In this document: positions 36,582 through 48,254 of the stretch, one piece after another | How the letters are laid out: every line of letters starts with the position of its first letter | How positions within the stretch are numbered: position 1 is the first letter of the stretch | DNA from: Sphingomonas sp. 8AM | Lineage (GTDB): Bacteria > Pseudomonadota > Alphaproteobacteria > Sphingomonadales > Sphingomonadaceae | Reading direction: 5' to 3' | Assembly (NCBI RefSeq): GCF_902506455.1 | Contig: NZ_LR733844.1 | Coordinates: 2,685,303-2,749,302, forward strand | DNA length: 64,000 nucleotides | The notes under the pieces: model-generated | Told to the model about the DNA's origin: nothing | The model's database searches: none | Seen by the model: the letters and a program-made list of their open reading frames with translations, nothing else | Made by a program: the position numbers and the translations under genes

Positions 36582-36989
36582 CTAGCTGCTGTGGTCGGAG
36601 ATGATCTTCCAGCCATCCTTGCGGCGCTCGAACAGCAATGTGGTCAGCCCGGTCTGCGGTACGCCGCTCGCCGGCGTCAGCGTCCAGCGCGCAACGTGCA
36701 GGACGTGCACCGCGCTCAGCGTCCGCCACGCCAGCGGCTGAAAGCTCAGCCGTCCGCGCGTGTTGCCGCCGTTGGCGAAGCTCTTTGCATAGCGCTCGGC
36801 AATCGCCGGCTTGCCGCGCACCACCTTGTCGCCCGCGACATAAACCGCATCGGGCGCATAGATGGCGGTGAAGCGCGTCAGATCGCCGGCGTTCCAGCCC
36901 GCGGCGCTGTCCGCCATCGCAGCGTCGATCGCTGCTTGTGGGGTGGCGGTGGCCGCCGCCACCGCGATCAACGCGGGAACGATCGTCAT
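36582..36989 (-). CDS. secreted SnoaL/DUF4440-like protein
   Basis: 135 residues with a short signal-like N-terminus (MTIVPALIAVAAATATP). The NTF2-fold pattern of the DUF4440/SgcJ group is visible: AAIDAAMADSAAGWNAGDLTRF, YAPDAVYVAGDKVVRG and a final TTLLFERRKDGWKIISDHSS. Such proteins are small isomerases, binding proteins or unknowns. It overlaps the EAL gene stop by four bases, so the two are co-expressed. Confidence 0.8.
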   Translation of the reverse strand: MTIVPALIAVAAATATPQAAIDAAMADSAAGWNAGDLTRFTAIYAPDAVYVAGDKVVRGKPAIAERYAKSFANGGNTRGRLSFQPLAWRTLSAVHVLHVARWTLTPASGVPQTGLTTLLFERRKDGWKIISDHSS

Positions 36990-38275
36990 TTCTTGCCCCC
37001 CTTCATTTGCCCCGACCGTACCAGCTCGATCAATGCCGCATCGTCCAGCGGCCCGGCGCACAGGAACCCTTGATAGAAGGTGCAGCCGCGGGCCGCGAGC
37101 AACTGCCGCTGGGGCTCGGTCTCCACGCCCTCGGCGATCGTCTCCAGCCCCAGCCCCTCGGCAATACCCAGCACGCCTTGCAGCACCACACGGTTGCGCG
37201 CGTCGCTGACCGCCGCGGTCGTCAGGCTGCGGTCGATCTTGATATAGTCGAGCGGCAGCGTCGCGACATAGGACAGGCTGGAATAGCCGGTGCCGAAATC
37301 GTCGAGCGCGACGCGGCACCCGGCGGCCCGCAACGCCGCCAGCGCGACACCCGCGGCGCGAAGGTTGTCGATCATCGCGCCCTCGGTCACCTCGGCGGTG
37401 ACGCGCCCCGGCGCGATCCCTGCCTCATGCACGCGCGCCAGGAAGCGGCTGACGAACGGCGTGCGCGACAGATCGGTAGCGGTGACGTTCACCGCGATCC
37501 GTAGGCCCGACAGCGCATCGGGCCAGTCGGCGGCGCGGCGCAGCGCCAGCGCCTGCACATGGTCGGATAAGGCCACTCCCAGCCCGGCGCGATCCGCGGC
37601 GGCCAGCAGCGTCTCGGCCCCCAGCTCACCGAGCCGCGGATGGTGCCAGCGCGCCAGCGCCTCGACCCCGATGATCCGGCCTTCCATCAAGTGGACCTGC
37701 GGCTGGAAGCGCACGTCGATCTCCTGCCGCTCCATCGCGCGGTGCAGGTCGGCGGCGAGCGCCGCGATCGGAACGCCGCTTCCCTCGGTCGCGACGCGCG
37801 TCGTGACTCCCTCGCTGGCGCGGGCATGGGACAGCGCCTCGGCAGCGCGGCGCAGCAGATGGTCCGGCGCCTCGTGGTCGACGCGTCGCGCCACCCCGAT
37901 CCGGGCGCCGAGATGGATCGTCTCGTTACCGATCGTGAACGGCTGCTCCAGCGCACGCTCGACCGAATCAACAGCCGCGTCGCCGACCTGCGCATCGCCC
38001 GCCACCACGATCGTGAAGGTGGCGCCGCTGCGGACCGCCGCGCTGCGATAATCGGCCAGTGCCTCGCTCAGCCGCTCGTCGATCGCCTCCACCAGTTGAT
38101 CGCCGGTCATCCGTCCGTAGGCGGCATTGACGATCTCGAAACTGGTCGGCGCGGCGGTGATCGCGGTCACGCCGTCGGGGGTGGCGGAAATCAGCTGCAG
38201 CTGTTCCTCGCTGGCGGTGCGCTCGCCCCGCCGGCGCCCGGCGGCGCGTTGCATGGTTCGTGTCTGACGCTCCAT
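36986..38275 (-). CDS. cyclic di-GMP phosphodiesterase with degenerate GGDEF and intact EAL domain
   Basis: 429 residues from ATG 38275. Residues 45-170 resemble a GGDEF domain without the catalytic GGDEF/RxxD motifs. The EAL domain (about 175-425) keeps E205-A-L, N263, E295, DDFG (325-328), K346 and AEGVET, so hydrolysis of cyclic di-GMP is likely. No membrane segment. An ATG at 38365 would overlap moaA head-on and was rejected. The downstream SnoaL-like gene is coupled. PilZ proteins at 23404 and 29521 are possible readers of the same signal. Confidence 0.88.
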   Translation of the reverse strand: MERQTRTMQRAAGRRRGERTASEEQLQLISATPDGVTAITAAPTSFEIVNAAYGRMTGDQLVEAIDERLSEALADYRSAAVRSGATFTIVVAGDAQVGDAAVDSVERALEQPFTIGNETIHLGARIGVARRVDHEAPDHLLRRAAEALSHARASEGVTTRVATEGSGVPIAALAADLHRAMERQEIDVRFQPQVHLMEGRIIGVEALARWHHPRLGELGAETLLAAADRAGLGVALSDHVQALALRRAADWPDALSGLRIAVNVTATDLSRTPFVSRFLARVHEAGIAPGRVTAEVTEGAMIDNLRAAGVALAALRAAGCRVALDDFGTGYSSLSYVATLPLDYIKIDRSLTTAAVSDARNRVVLQGVLGIAEGLGLETIAEGVETEPQRQLLAARGCTFYQGFLCAGPLDDAALIELVRSGQMKGGKK

Positions 38276-38364
38276 GACATTCGTCGTAGTCGGTGCCGCG
38301 CGGGGCGGCAATCCGATCTTGCCGGGCGGTGAACGACTCAATAGCTTCGCGCGTTGTGACGGCA

Positions 38365-39375
38365 ATGATCGAAACCAGCAGCACGGCCGCGCCGCTCATC
38401 GACGGCTTCGGCCGCACCATCCGGTACCTGCGCGTGTCGGTGACGGATCGCTGTGACCTGCGCTGTCGCTATTGCATGGCGGAGCAGATGACGTTCCTGC
38501 CGCGCGAGAAGATTGCGACGCTGGAGGAGCTGGCGATCATCGCCGAACGCTTCGTGGCGCGCGGTGTACGCAAGGTAAGGCTGTCGGGCGGCGAGCCGCT
38601 GGTGCGACGCGACGTACTGCAACTGGTGCAGCGGCTCGGGCGGCACATCGGCACCGCGCTTGACGAGCTGACGATGACCACCAACGGCACGCGGCTGCGC
38701 GACCATGCCGCGGCGCTGCGCGAGGCGGGGCTGCGTCGGCTGAACGTCAGCCTCGACAGCCGCAATCCCGACCGCTTCCGTCACATCACCCGCCACGGGG
38801 ACGTCGCGCAGGTGCTCGACGGGATCGCCGCCGCCCGCGACGTCGGTCTGGCGATCAAGATCAACATGGTCGCGCTGAAGGGCGTCAATGAGGACGAGAT
38901 CGCGGCGATGCTGGACTGGTGCGTCGCCGATGGGTACGATCTGACGCTGATCGAGACGATGCCGCTGGGCGCGATCGACGAGGATCGCACCGATCGCTTC
39001 CTGCCGTTGACGGTGGTGAAAGAGCGGCTCGATGCGCAGTTCGCGCTGGAACGCGACGCCGTACAGACAGGTGGGCCGGCTCGATACTGGCGGGTCAACG
39101 GCAGCGCGACGAAGCTGGGGCTGATCTCGCCGCTGACGCAGAACTTCTGCAACGGGTGTAACCGCGTGCGGCTGACCACCGAGGGGCGGCTCTATACCTG
39201 CCTCGGCCACGACGATCATCGTGACCTGCGCGCCGCGCTGCGCGAGGGTGGCATCGCAGCGCTCGACGCCGCGATTGAAGATGCGCTGACCACCAAGCCG
39301 CGTCGCCATGATTTTCGGATCGGCCAAGGTGCCGCGCCCGCGGTCGCGCGGCATATGAGCGTCACCGGCGGATGA
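38365..39375 (+). CDS. moaA: GTP 3',8-cyclase (molybdenum cofactor synthesis)
   Basis: 336 residues. The radical-SAM cluster motif is C30-x3-C34-x2-C37 (CDLRCRYC). The C-terminal second iron-sulphur site is CNGCNRVRLTTEGRLYTCL, and the chain ends in the conserved Gly-Gly. It converts GTP to 3',8-cyclo-GTP, the first step to molybdopterin. No other moa genes are in the window. The stop overlaps nadK by four bases. Confidence 0.96.
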   Translation: MIETSSTAAPLIDGFGRTIRYLRVSVTDRCDLRCRYCMAEQMTFLPREKIATLEELAIIAERFVARGVRKVRLSGGEPLVRRDVLQLVQRLGRHIGTALDELTMTTNGTRLRDHAAALREAGLRRLNVSLDSRNPDRFRHITRHGDVAQVLDGIAAARDVGLAIKINMVALKGVNEDEIAAMLDWCVADGYDLTLIETMPLGAIDEDRTDRFLPLTVVKERLDAQFALERDAVQTGGPARYWRVNGSATKLGLISPLTQNFCNGCNRVRLTTEGRLYTCLGHDDHRDLRAALREGGIAALDAAIEDALTTKPRRHDFRIGQGAAPAVARHMSVTGG

Positions 39376-40151
39376 CTCTCTATCCCCGGCGGGCGCTGGT
39401 CGCCTCGCCCACCGCCCCCGCGCAGGCTGCGCGCGCCGAACTTGCCGATACGTGGGACTGGTGCCCGCTCGAGGAAGCCGATCTGGTGGTCGCACTCGGC
39501 GGCGACGGGTTCATGCTCCAGTCGTTGCATCTGCTGCTGGAGCGCCGGCGCGCCATCGTGCCGGTGTTCGGGATGAACCTCGGTACTGTCGGCTTTCTGA
39601 TGAACGAATGGCGGCGGCACGATCTGGATGGGCGGATCGAGCGCGCTCGCGCGTTCAAGGTAACCCCGCTGACCGCGACCGCGACCGGCTTCGACGGCAG
39701 CGTTCATACGCTGCCCGCGATCAACGAGGTCTCGCTGCTGCGCGAGACGCGGCAAACCGCCAAGCTGGAGGTACGGATCAACGATCGTATCGTGCTCGAA
39801 GAGCTGTCGTGCGACGGGATCTTGGTCGCCACGCCGGCCGGGTCGACAGCCTACAATCTCTCGGCGCACGGCCCGATCCTGCCGCTCGGCTCGCAGATGC
39901 TGGCACTGACCCCGATCAGTGCGTTTCGTCCGCGGCGCTGGCGCGGCGCGATCCTGCCCGACAAGACGCGGGTGTCGCTGCGCGTGCTGGAGGCGGGCAA
40001 GCGCCCCGTCTCGGCGGTCGCGGACCAGCGGGAAGTGCGCAATGTCGCGCAGGTGGATATCGCGATGGACCGCGCGCGCGAGTTGACGCTGCTGTTCGAT
40101 CCTGAGCACGCACTCGACGACCGCATCACCATGGAGCAGTTCGTCGCATAA
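39372..40151 (+). CDS. nadK: NAD kinase
   Basis: 259 residues, typical of the short alphaproteobacterial type. Visible are LVVALGGDGFML (GGDG), GMNLGTVGFLMNEW, NEVSLLR and DGILVATPAGSTAYN. It phosphorylates NAD to NADP in the cytosol. Its start overlaps moaA, and a GC hairpin terminator follows it before tRNA-Asn. Confidence 0.96.
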   Translation: MTLYPRRALVASPTAPAQAARAELADTWDWCPLEEADLVVALGGDGFMLQSLHLLLERRRAIVPVFGMNLGTVGFLMNEWRRHDLDGRIERARAFKVTPLTATATGFDGSVHTLPAINEVSLLRETRQTAKLEVRINDRIVLEELSCDGILVATPAGSTAYNLSAHGPILPLGSQMLALTPISAFRPRRWRGAILPDKTRVSLRVLEAGKRPVSAVADQREVRNVAQVDIAMDRARELTLLFDPEHALDDRITMEQFVA

Positions 40152-40180
40152 GCCCGAAAGATGAAATAAGGGTCTTGCGC

Positions 40181-40199
40181 GCCGGAAATCCGGCTTTAT
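40181..40199 (+). terminator. terminator after nadK
   Basis: GCCGGAAATCCGGC can fold with a small loop and is followed by TTTATA. It lies 30 bases after the nadK stop and before tRNA-Asn. The AT-rich end could equally belong to the tRNA promoter. Confidence 0.5.
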
Positions 40200-40227
40200 A
40201 GACCCCCTCCACGACGTTGAACGACGT

Positions 40228-40302
40228 TCCCTGATAGCTCAGCGGTAGAGCTCTCGACTGTTAATCGAGCGGCCGTAGGTTCGAATCCTACTCAGGGAGC
40301 CA
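40228..40302 (+). tRNA. tRNA-Asn (anticodon GTT)
   Basis: A 75-base cloverleaf with acceptor TCCCTGA/TCAGGGA, D-arm AGCTCAGCGGTAGAGCT, anticodon loop CTGTTAA (GTT), T-arm AGGTTCGAATCCT, discriminator G and encoded CCA (40300-40302). Confidence 0.97.
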
Positions 40303-40510
40303 CCTCTTTTCCGACCAGACGTGAAACTTCCGCTCGTCAGGAAAAGCAGGCATAACGTCCGTCCCGTTGCTTTTTTCCAACAGCTGGTCGCCGAAACGGC
40401 TCGGGCTTCGACGCGCGTGCCACGCGGAGCGATTTCGTTCATCGCACGTTCCACTCACCTCGGCTATGCGACGGCTCGTCGCACCGCCCGGGTGCGTTGG
40501 AGAGTACGCC

Positions 40511-41119
40511 ATGATGATGAAGTTAGGCCGCTCGGCGTTGGTGGTGGCGCTGGCGGCCAGTACGACGCTGGTCGCCGCCTGCGCCACCGAGACCGCCTAC
40601 CGGCCTGCGACCGGCAGCGGCTTCTACCGCACCGGCTACAGCGACGTGCGGATCGAGCCGAACCGCTATCGCGTGACCTTTGCCGGCAACACCGTTACTG
40701 ATCGCGACGTCGTTGAACGCTATCTGCTGTTCCGTTCCGCCGAACTGACGTTGCAGAACGGCTATGACTATTTCGTGATGGCCGATCGCGACACCGATCG
40801 TCAGGCCCGCACCTACTCGACGCCTGGCTTCGGCGGCGGCTGGGGCCCCGGCTTCGGCGCGTTTGGGGGCGGCCTGTGGGGGCCACGCTGGGGCTTCTAT
40901 GGTCGCGGCTTCGGCTATCGTGCGTGGGACCCGTTCTGGGGCGGACCTTGGGGCGGCTTCGGCGGTGGTCAGGACATCCGCACCGTCGATCGCTACGAGG
41001 CATCGGCCGAGATCGTGATGTTCAAGGGAACGCCGGATCGTGGCAACGTTCGCGCCTTCAATGCACGCGCAGTGACCGAGTCGATCGGACCGACGATCCG
41101 CCTCCCCAAGGCGTCGTAA
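40511..41119 (+). CDS. CC0125/CC1285-type lipoprotein
   Basis: 202 residues with lipobox LVAAC and lipidated Cys24. The core AYRPA, GYSDVRIEPNRYRVTFAGNTVTDRDVVERYLLFRSAELTL matches a lipoprotein family known from Caulobacter and sphingomonads. The middle (about 100-155) is a glycine/tryptophan/phenylalanine-rich low-complexity run. Function unknown, probably envelope-associated. Three consecutive ATG codons start the frame and the first is used. 40303-40510 upstream holds no gene, only presumed promoter DNA. Confidence 0.85.
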   Translation: MMMKLGRSALVVALAASTTLVAACATETAYRPATGSGFYRTGYSDVRIEPNRYRVTFAGNTVTDRDVVERYLLFRSAELTLQNGYDYFVMADRDTDRQARTYSTPGFGGGWGPGFGAFGGGLWGPRWGFYGRGFGYRAWDPFWGGPWGGFGGGQDIRTVDRYEASAEIVMFKGTPDRGNVRAFNARAVTESIGPTIRLPKAS

Positions 41120-41185
41120 GCGCCAGGATCTGCCGGACGGCGGCGGGGGCATCGGTCCGGGTGACCGATGCCCCTTTTCACCAAA

Positions 41186-42670
41186 TCAACGCGGCGCGAC
41201 GCCGAGCTCGACTCCGGTCTTATCGTGCAGCGCGAATCGGTCGATCAGATCGGCGCTGGCCTCGTTGTACCCGGCCACTTCGACAATTGCTCCATCGCGC
41301 CGGAGCCGCGCGACGATCTTGTCTAGCGCCGCAACCGCCGAGATGTCCCAGAAGTGCGCAGCAGTGACGTCGATCACCACGGCACGCGCTTCCTCCGCCG
41401 CGAACGCGCGAGTGAAACGGTCGACCGAGGCGAAAAAGATTTCACCCCGCACCCGGTAGCGTACCGGATCACCCGGCTCGCGAATGACCGCGAACATCCG
41501 GCGCACCTTGCCTACGAAGACGATGCCCGACAGTAGCACACCGGCGGCGACGCCCTGCGCCAGGTCGCGTGTTGCGACCACGACCGCCACGGTGACGAGC
41601 ATCACGATCGACGATGTTGGCGGATGGCGCCGCAGGTTGGGGATCGAGTTCCAGCTGAACGTGCCGATCGACACCATCACCATTACCGCGACCAGCGCCG
41701 GCATCGGCACGCGTCCGACCACCGGCCCGAGCACCGCGAGCAGGAAAAGCAGGAACGCGCCCGCGGTCAAGGTCGACAGCCGCTTGCGACCGCCCGAGGT
41801 GACGTTGATGACGGATTGGCCGATCATCGCGCACCCGCCCATCCCCCCGACCAGCGCAGCGGCAAGGTTAGCCCCGCCCTGCCCCATACACTCACGACGC
41901 TTGTCGCTGTCGGTGTCGGTCATGTCGTCGACGATCTGCGCGGTCAGCATCGACTCGAGCAGCCCGACCGCCGCCATCGTCAGCGAATACGGCAGGATGA
42001 TCTGCAAGGTGTTGATCGTCAGCGGCACCTGCGGCAGCGCGAGCGACGGCAGCCCCTCGGGCAAACGCCCCATGTCGCCGACGGTACGCACCGGCAGGCC
42101 GAGCATTATGGCGAGCACCGTCAGGATGACGATCGCGACCAGCGGCGACGGCACCGCCCGGGTGACGCGCGGCAGGAGGTAGATGATCGCCAGCCCGCCC
42201 GCGACCAGCGCGTAGCTGTGCCAGCTGACGCCGGTGAGCTGCGGCAGCTGCGCCATGAAGATCAGGATCGCCAGCGCGTTGACGAAGCCGGTGATGACGG
42301 AGCGTGAGACGAACTGCATCAGCAGATTGAGCCGCAGCAGCCCGGCGACGATCTGGATGACGCCCATCAGGATCGTCGCGGCGAACAGATAATCGACACC
42401 GTGCTCGCGCACCAACGGGGTGACGACGACCGCAACAGCGGCGGTCGCGGCAGAGATCATCGCTGGCCGCCCGCCGAGCAGCGAGATGACGATCGCGATC
42501 GCGATCGATGCGTAGAGCCCGACGCGCGGATCGACTCCGGCGATGACCGAGAAACCGATCGCCTCGGGGATGAGCGCGAGGGCGACCACGATGCCGGCGA
42601 GAACCTCGCGCCGTGCCTCGCCCGCGTCCGCGCACCATGCAGACCGGAAACAGGAAGTGAAGGAGGTCAT
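41186..42670 (-). CDS. SulP-family anion transporter with STAS domain
   Basis: 494 residues. The SulP membrane domain (about 20-400, 10-14 helices) opens with [34 protein letters not shown]. The C-terminal STAS domain (about 405-490) contains [21 protein letters not shown]. Members carry sulfate, bicarbonate or other anions; the substrate cannot be decided from sequence. The gene has a structured leader (42671-42825) and a four-codon upstream frame overlapping its start, which suggests post-transcriptional control. Confidence 0.9.
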   Translation of the reverse strand: MTSFTSCFRSAWCADAGEARREVLAGIVVALALIPEAIGFSVIAGVDPRVGLYASIAIAIVISLLGGRPAMISAATAAVAVVVTPLVREHGVDYLFAATILMGVIQIVAGLLRLNLLMQFVSRSVITGFVNALAILIFMAQLPQLTGVSWHSYALVAGGLAIIYLLPRVTRAVPSPLVAIVILTVLAIMLGLPVRTVGDMGRLPEGLPSLALPQVPLTINTLQIILPYSLTMAAVGLLESMLTAQIVDDMTDTDSDKRRECMGQGGANLAAALVGGMGGCAMIGQSVINVTSGGRKRLSTLTAGAFLLFLLAVLGPVVGRVPMPALVAVMVMVSIGTFSWNSIPNLRRHPPTSSIVMLVTVAVVVATRDLAQGVAAGVLLSGIVFVGKVRRMFAVIREPGDPVRYRVRGEIFFASVDRFTRAFAAEEARAVVIDVTAAHFWDISAVAALDKIVARLRRDGAIVEVAGYNEASADLIDRFALHDKTGVELGVAPR

Positions 42671-42825
42671 AGGCCTGTCATGAACACACCACGTATCGGT
42701 GCCGACGCTAGAACGCGACGCTCAGGGTGGCGATACGTAGAGGTTGCCCGGCGGATCGGCGGCCGGGATAGCCACCCGGATTTGCACCGGGTCCATGTGG
42801 ATGGCGCTGCCTTTAGGCTAAGCCG
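42671..42825 (-). promoter_or_regulatory. structured 5' leader of the SulP gene, candidate cis-regulatory RNA
   Basis: In the transcript sense, GGGTGGC (42777-42771) pairs with GCCACCC (42731-42725) around an inner hairpin CCCGGC/GCCGGG (42767-42747). Alternatively ACCCGG (42793-42788) pairs with CCGGGT (42779-42774) using the same bases. GCCTAAAGGC near 42818 adds a small hairpin. Two mutually exclusive folds ahead of a transporter suggest a switch. A sul1 RNA motif upstream of alphaproteobacterial sulfate transporters has been described, but I cannot confirm a match. Confidence 0.5.
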
Positions 42826-42853
42826 AATGGCCGGGGCAAGAGGCTTAACAAGA

Positions 42854-42891
42854 TTGCCCGTCGCCCCGGACCAAAGACGGGGCGCGGGCAA
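42854..42891 (-). terminator. terminator downstream of secA
   Basis: On the minus strand a 7+7 base-pair stem (TTGCCCG-x-GCCCCG against its complement with one bulge) with a nine-base loop is followed by TCTTGTT. It lies 79 bases after the secA stop and just upstream of the SulP leader. Confidence 0.65.
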
Positions 42892-42969
42892 ACCTATGCC
42901 GCGGGGGGGTAAGCAGCGGAGCCCTGATCAAGCCCGGGATGTGGGCGGGAGAACTCGGTTCGGCTTGGC

Positions 42970-45705
<2,736 letters not shown>

Positions 45706-45794
45706 GGGCGTGATCCTGTATCTGGAAGCGACGCGGCGGCGCCGGTGTCGGGCGGCCGCGCGGGAAGAAGTGGCGTGATGAAGCGAGCGCCGCG

Positions 45795-46058
45795 CTATTC
45801 GCGCCGGCGGTCCGCGAAAAGCGGCTCGGCGACCAGCACGAACACGCGTGCTACCGGCGCGACACGGCTTGCGACCGGCAGGGCGAGCGGAGCGGCCGGG
45901 CGCGTGGCGAGATGCCGCGCGGCGGAAGCGATCGCAGCCGCCTTGACCTGCTGCGCCACTGCCTGCGCAACCTGCGGCTCACGCGCCGTGGCCCCGACGC
46001 CGGTCAGCGCGGAGAGCAACGCGGAAAGGAGCAGCAGCAGGTTCACGACGCCGGACAT
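45795..46058 (-). CDS. small hypothetical protein with one membrane helix
   Basis: 87 residues from ATG 46058. A strongly hydrophobic start ([23 protein letters not shown]) is followed by an alanine-rich stretch ending in basic FADRRRE. No family is recognised. Codon use looks like its neighbours. It lies between secA and the TonB-like gene on the same strand. The start is uncertain. Confidence 0.5.
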   Translation of the reverse strand: MSGVVNLLLLLSALLSALTGVGATAREPQVAQAVAQQVKAAAIASAARHLATRPAAPLALPVASRVAPVARVFVLVAEPLFADRRRE

Positions 46059-46104
46059 AGGATGCACGCGCGGGCACGTCCACCGCCCGCACGCGCGTAA
46101 ACCA

Positions 46105-46968
46105 TCAATTTGGCGAGGGAAGCAGGGTTGTCCACTCGGCCACAAGCACCTGCGCTGCCTTGTATGCGCCGTCCTTGTCCCGCGGCGGAATAAATCGCTG
46201 ACCAGAGTCGCACGCCGTTGACCTCGGATACTTCTTTGCTTCTTCCGCCCACTCCCCGCTTACCGCCACCGTGCAGTTCGTTGGCACCCCGTTCGTGTCG
46301 ACTGACTGTCGCGCCTCGCGCATCGACAGCAGCCGCCCTCCGACCGTCAGGGCAGGCATCGACGGCGGGGTCTCGCCGTTACGGATTACAAAATCCGATC
46401 GCATCTGGAAGCTCCCGACTACCTTCAGGCTCGCGCGCAACCCGGCCGGCTTGAAGTCGGGCCCGCCACATCTGGTCAGATCGGTCGTTTGCGGTTTGCC
46501 ATCAACAATGATTTCGCAGCCCGCGATGGTATCGTCCGCGGCGATCGTCATGATCGTGGCGAAATCCAGCGGTCCAGACGGCTGTCGATTGTCGCCGTCC
46601 CCCGGCAACACCCAACGGATCGGAAAGGTAACTTCGCTCGCGATCGCCCGGTCTTTCGCATCGCGGGCCGGTGTGAACCGACCCCTCGCCAGGATCAAAG
46701 CGCAAGTGCCCTTTTCCAGCGTCGGCGATCCTATCGACACGTCGATCCGGCACGCCGTCGGGTGTCCGGTCGCGTCCACCGCGACGATCGCGACGACCCG
46801 CCCCTGCTCCCCGGCGCGGATTGCCGCCGGGGGGTAATTGTCGGCACCCATCCAGTTGGCAACGTCCAGCGGCGCCGCTTCCTTCGCCACCCGCGGCGTA
46901 CTGTTGCCCCACGTCGGCATCGCCGCCGCCGCCACGACCAGCGCTGCCATCCACCCCTTCATCCGCAT
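46105..46968 (-). CDS. TonB-family periplasmic protein
   Basis: 287 residues with a signal-like N-terminus (WMAALVVAAAAMPTW) and TonB C-terminal-like segments: NYPPAAIRAGEQGRVVAIVAVDATGHPTACRI and a second, weaker unit around SMREARQSVDTNGVPTNC, each with a conserved cysteine. It lacks the proline-rich spacer and long anchor of true TonB, so it is probably a TonB-fold protein of unknown target. The ATG at 46968 is 9 bases after a GGAG. The much longer upstream frame is antisense to argJ and was rejected. Confidence 0.72.
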   Translation of the reverse strand: MRMKGWMAALVVAAAAMPTWGNSTPRVAKEAAPLDVANWMGADNYPPAAIRAGEQGRVVAIVAVDATGHPTACRIDVSIGSPTLEKGTCALILARGRFTPARDAKDRAIASEVTFPIRWVLPGDGDNRQPSGPLDFATIMTIAADDTIAGCEIIVDGKPQTTDLTRCGGPDFKPAGLRASLKVVGSFQMRSDFVIRNGETPPSMPALTVGGRLLSMREARQSVDTNGVPTNCTVAVSGEWAEEAKKYPRSTACDSGQRFIPPRDKDGAYKAAQVLVAEWTTLLPSPN

Positions 46969-47019
46969 CGCGTCACTCTCCCCCTTTGCCTGCCCCGGTC
47001 GCAAAGCTAAGGCGACGCC

Positions 47020-48246
47020 ATGTCGACGTCCATCTCCCCGCTCGCCACGCCGTTCCCCGAAATGGCGACCATCGCCGGTGTCACGCTGCGCGTCGCTCGC
47101 GCACGCTACAAGGAGTGGGACCGCACCGATCTCACCTTCGCCGAGCTGGCGCCGGGCACAACCGTCGCGGGTGTGCTGACGCAATCCAAATGTCCCTCGC
47201 CCGAGGTCGAATGGTGCCGCAAGGCGCTGGTGCTCGGCGAGGCGCGCGCGCTGGTGGTGAACGCCGGCAACTCCAACGCCTTCACAGGCCATCGCGGGCG
47301 CGAAGCGGTTGAGGCGATCGCCGCGCAGACCGCGCAGACGATCGGCTGCCGTCCCTCCGACGTCTTCGTCGCCTCGACCGGCGTGATCGGCGTGCCGCTG
47401 CCGATCGACAAGGCACAGACCGGGCTCGCGGCCGCCTTCGTCGCACCTGAAGCCGACTGGCGCGCGGCGGCGGAGACGATCGGCACCACCGACACCTATC
47501 CCAAGGGGGCGAGCGCGACGGCGGTGGTCGACGGCCGCACGATCACGATCGCGGCGATCATCAAGGGTTCGGGCATGATCGCGCCGGACATGGCGACGAT
47601 GCTCGGCTTCATCTTCACCGATGCAGCGGTCGAGGCACCGTTCCTGCAAGCCGCGCTTTCGGCGGCGAACACGCGGACCTTCTCGTGCATCACCGTCGAC
47701 GGCGACACCTCGACCAGCGACACTGTGCTGGCGTTCGCAACCGGCGCGGCGGGCAATACGCCGCTTTCCGGCGACGAGAGCGACGGCGCGGACGCGTTCC
47801 GCGCGGCGCTGGCCGATGTCTGCCGGCAACTCGCGCTGCTGGTGGTGCGTGACGGCGAGGGCGCGACCAAGCTGATCGAGGTGGCGGTCGAGGGTGCCGA
47901 GAGCGACCGCTCGGCGCACCGGATCGCCATGTCGATCGCAAATTCGCCGCTCGTGAAGACCGCGATCGCCGGCGAGGACGCCAATTGGGGGCGCGTCGTG
48001 ATGGCGGTCGGCAAGGCCGGCGAGCCCGCCGAACGCGACCGGCTGGCGATCCGCTTTGGCGCGACGCAGGTCGCCGAGGGTGGCTTGGCGGTGTCCGGCT
48101 ATGACGAAGCGCCGGTCGCGGCGCATCTGAAGGGGCAGGACGTCGAGATCGGAATCGACCTCGGTCTCGGCGAGGGCCGTGCGACGGTGTGGACCTGCGA
48201 CCTGACGCACGGCTATATCTCGATCAACGCCGACTATCGGAGCTGA
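47020..48246 (+). CDS. argJ: bifunctional glutamate N-acetyltransferase/ornithine acetyltransferase
   Basis: 408 residues. The self-cleavage site is clear: KGSGMIAPDMATMLGF, where the Thr of MATML becomes the nucleophile of the beta chain. VNAGNSNAFTGHRG and GVIGVPLP are further landmarks. It moves acetyl groups between ornithine and glutamate in the cyclic arginine pathway. It starts 51 bases from the divergent TonB-like gene. Confidence 0.97.
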   Translation: MSTSISPLATPFPEMATIAGVTLRVARARYKEWDRTDLTFAELAPGTTVAGVLTQSKCPSPEVEWCRKALVLGEARALVVNAGNSNAFTGHRGREAVEAIAAQTAQTIGCRPSDVFVASTGVIGVPLPIDKAQTGLAAAFVAPEADWRAAAETIGTTDTYPKGASATAVVDGRTITIAAIIKGSGMIAPDMATMLGFIFTDAAVEAPFLQAALSAANTRTFSCITVDGDTSTSDTVLAFATGAAGNTPLSGDESDGADAFRAALADVCRQLALLVVRDGEGATKLIEVAVEGAESDRSAHRIAMSIANSPLVKTAIAGEDANWGRVVMAVGKAGEPAERDRLAIRFGATQVAEGGLAVSGYDEAPVAAHLKGQDVEIGIDLGLGEGRATVWTCDLTHGYISINADYRS

Positions 48247-48254
48247 CGCGCGCC

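Noticed and set aside
38276..38365. Longer N-terminus for the EAL protein starting at 38365
   Set aside because: It would overlap the moaA start head-on and adds basic residues without similarity to the family.
46969..48210. Minus-strand extension of the TonB-like frame to 701 residues
   Set aside because: Antisense to argJ; the signal peptide and ribosome-binding site place the real start at 46968.
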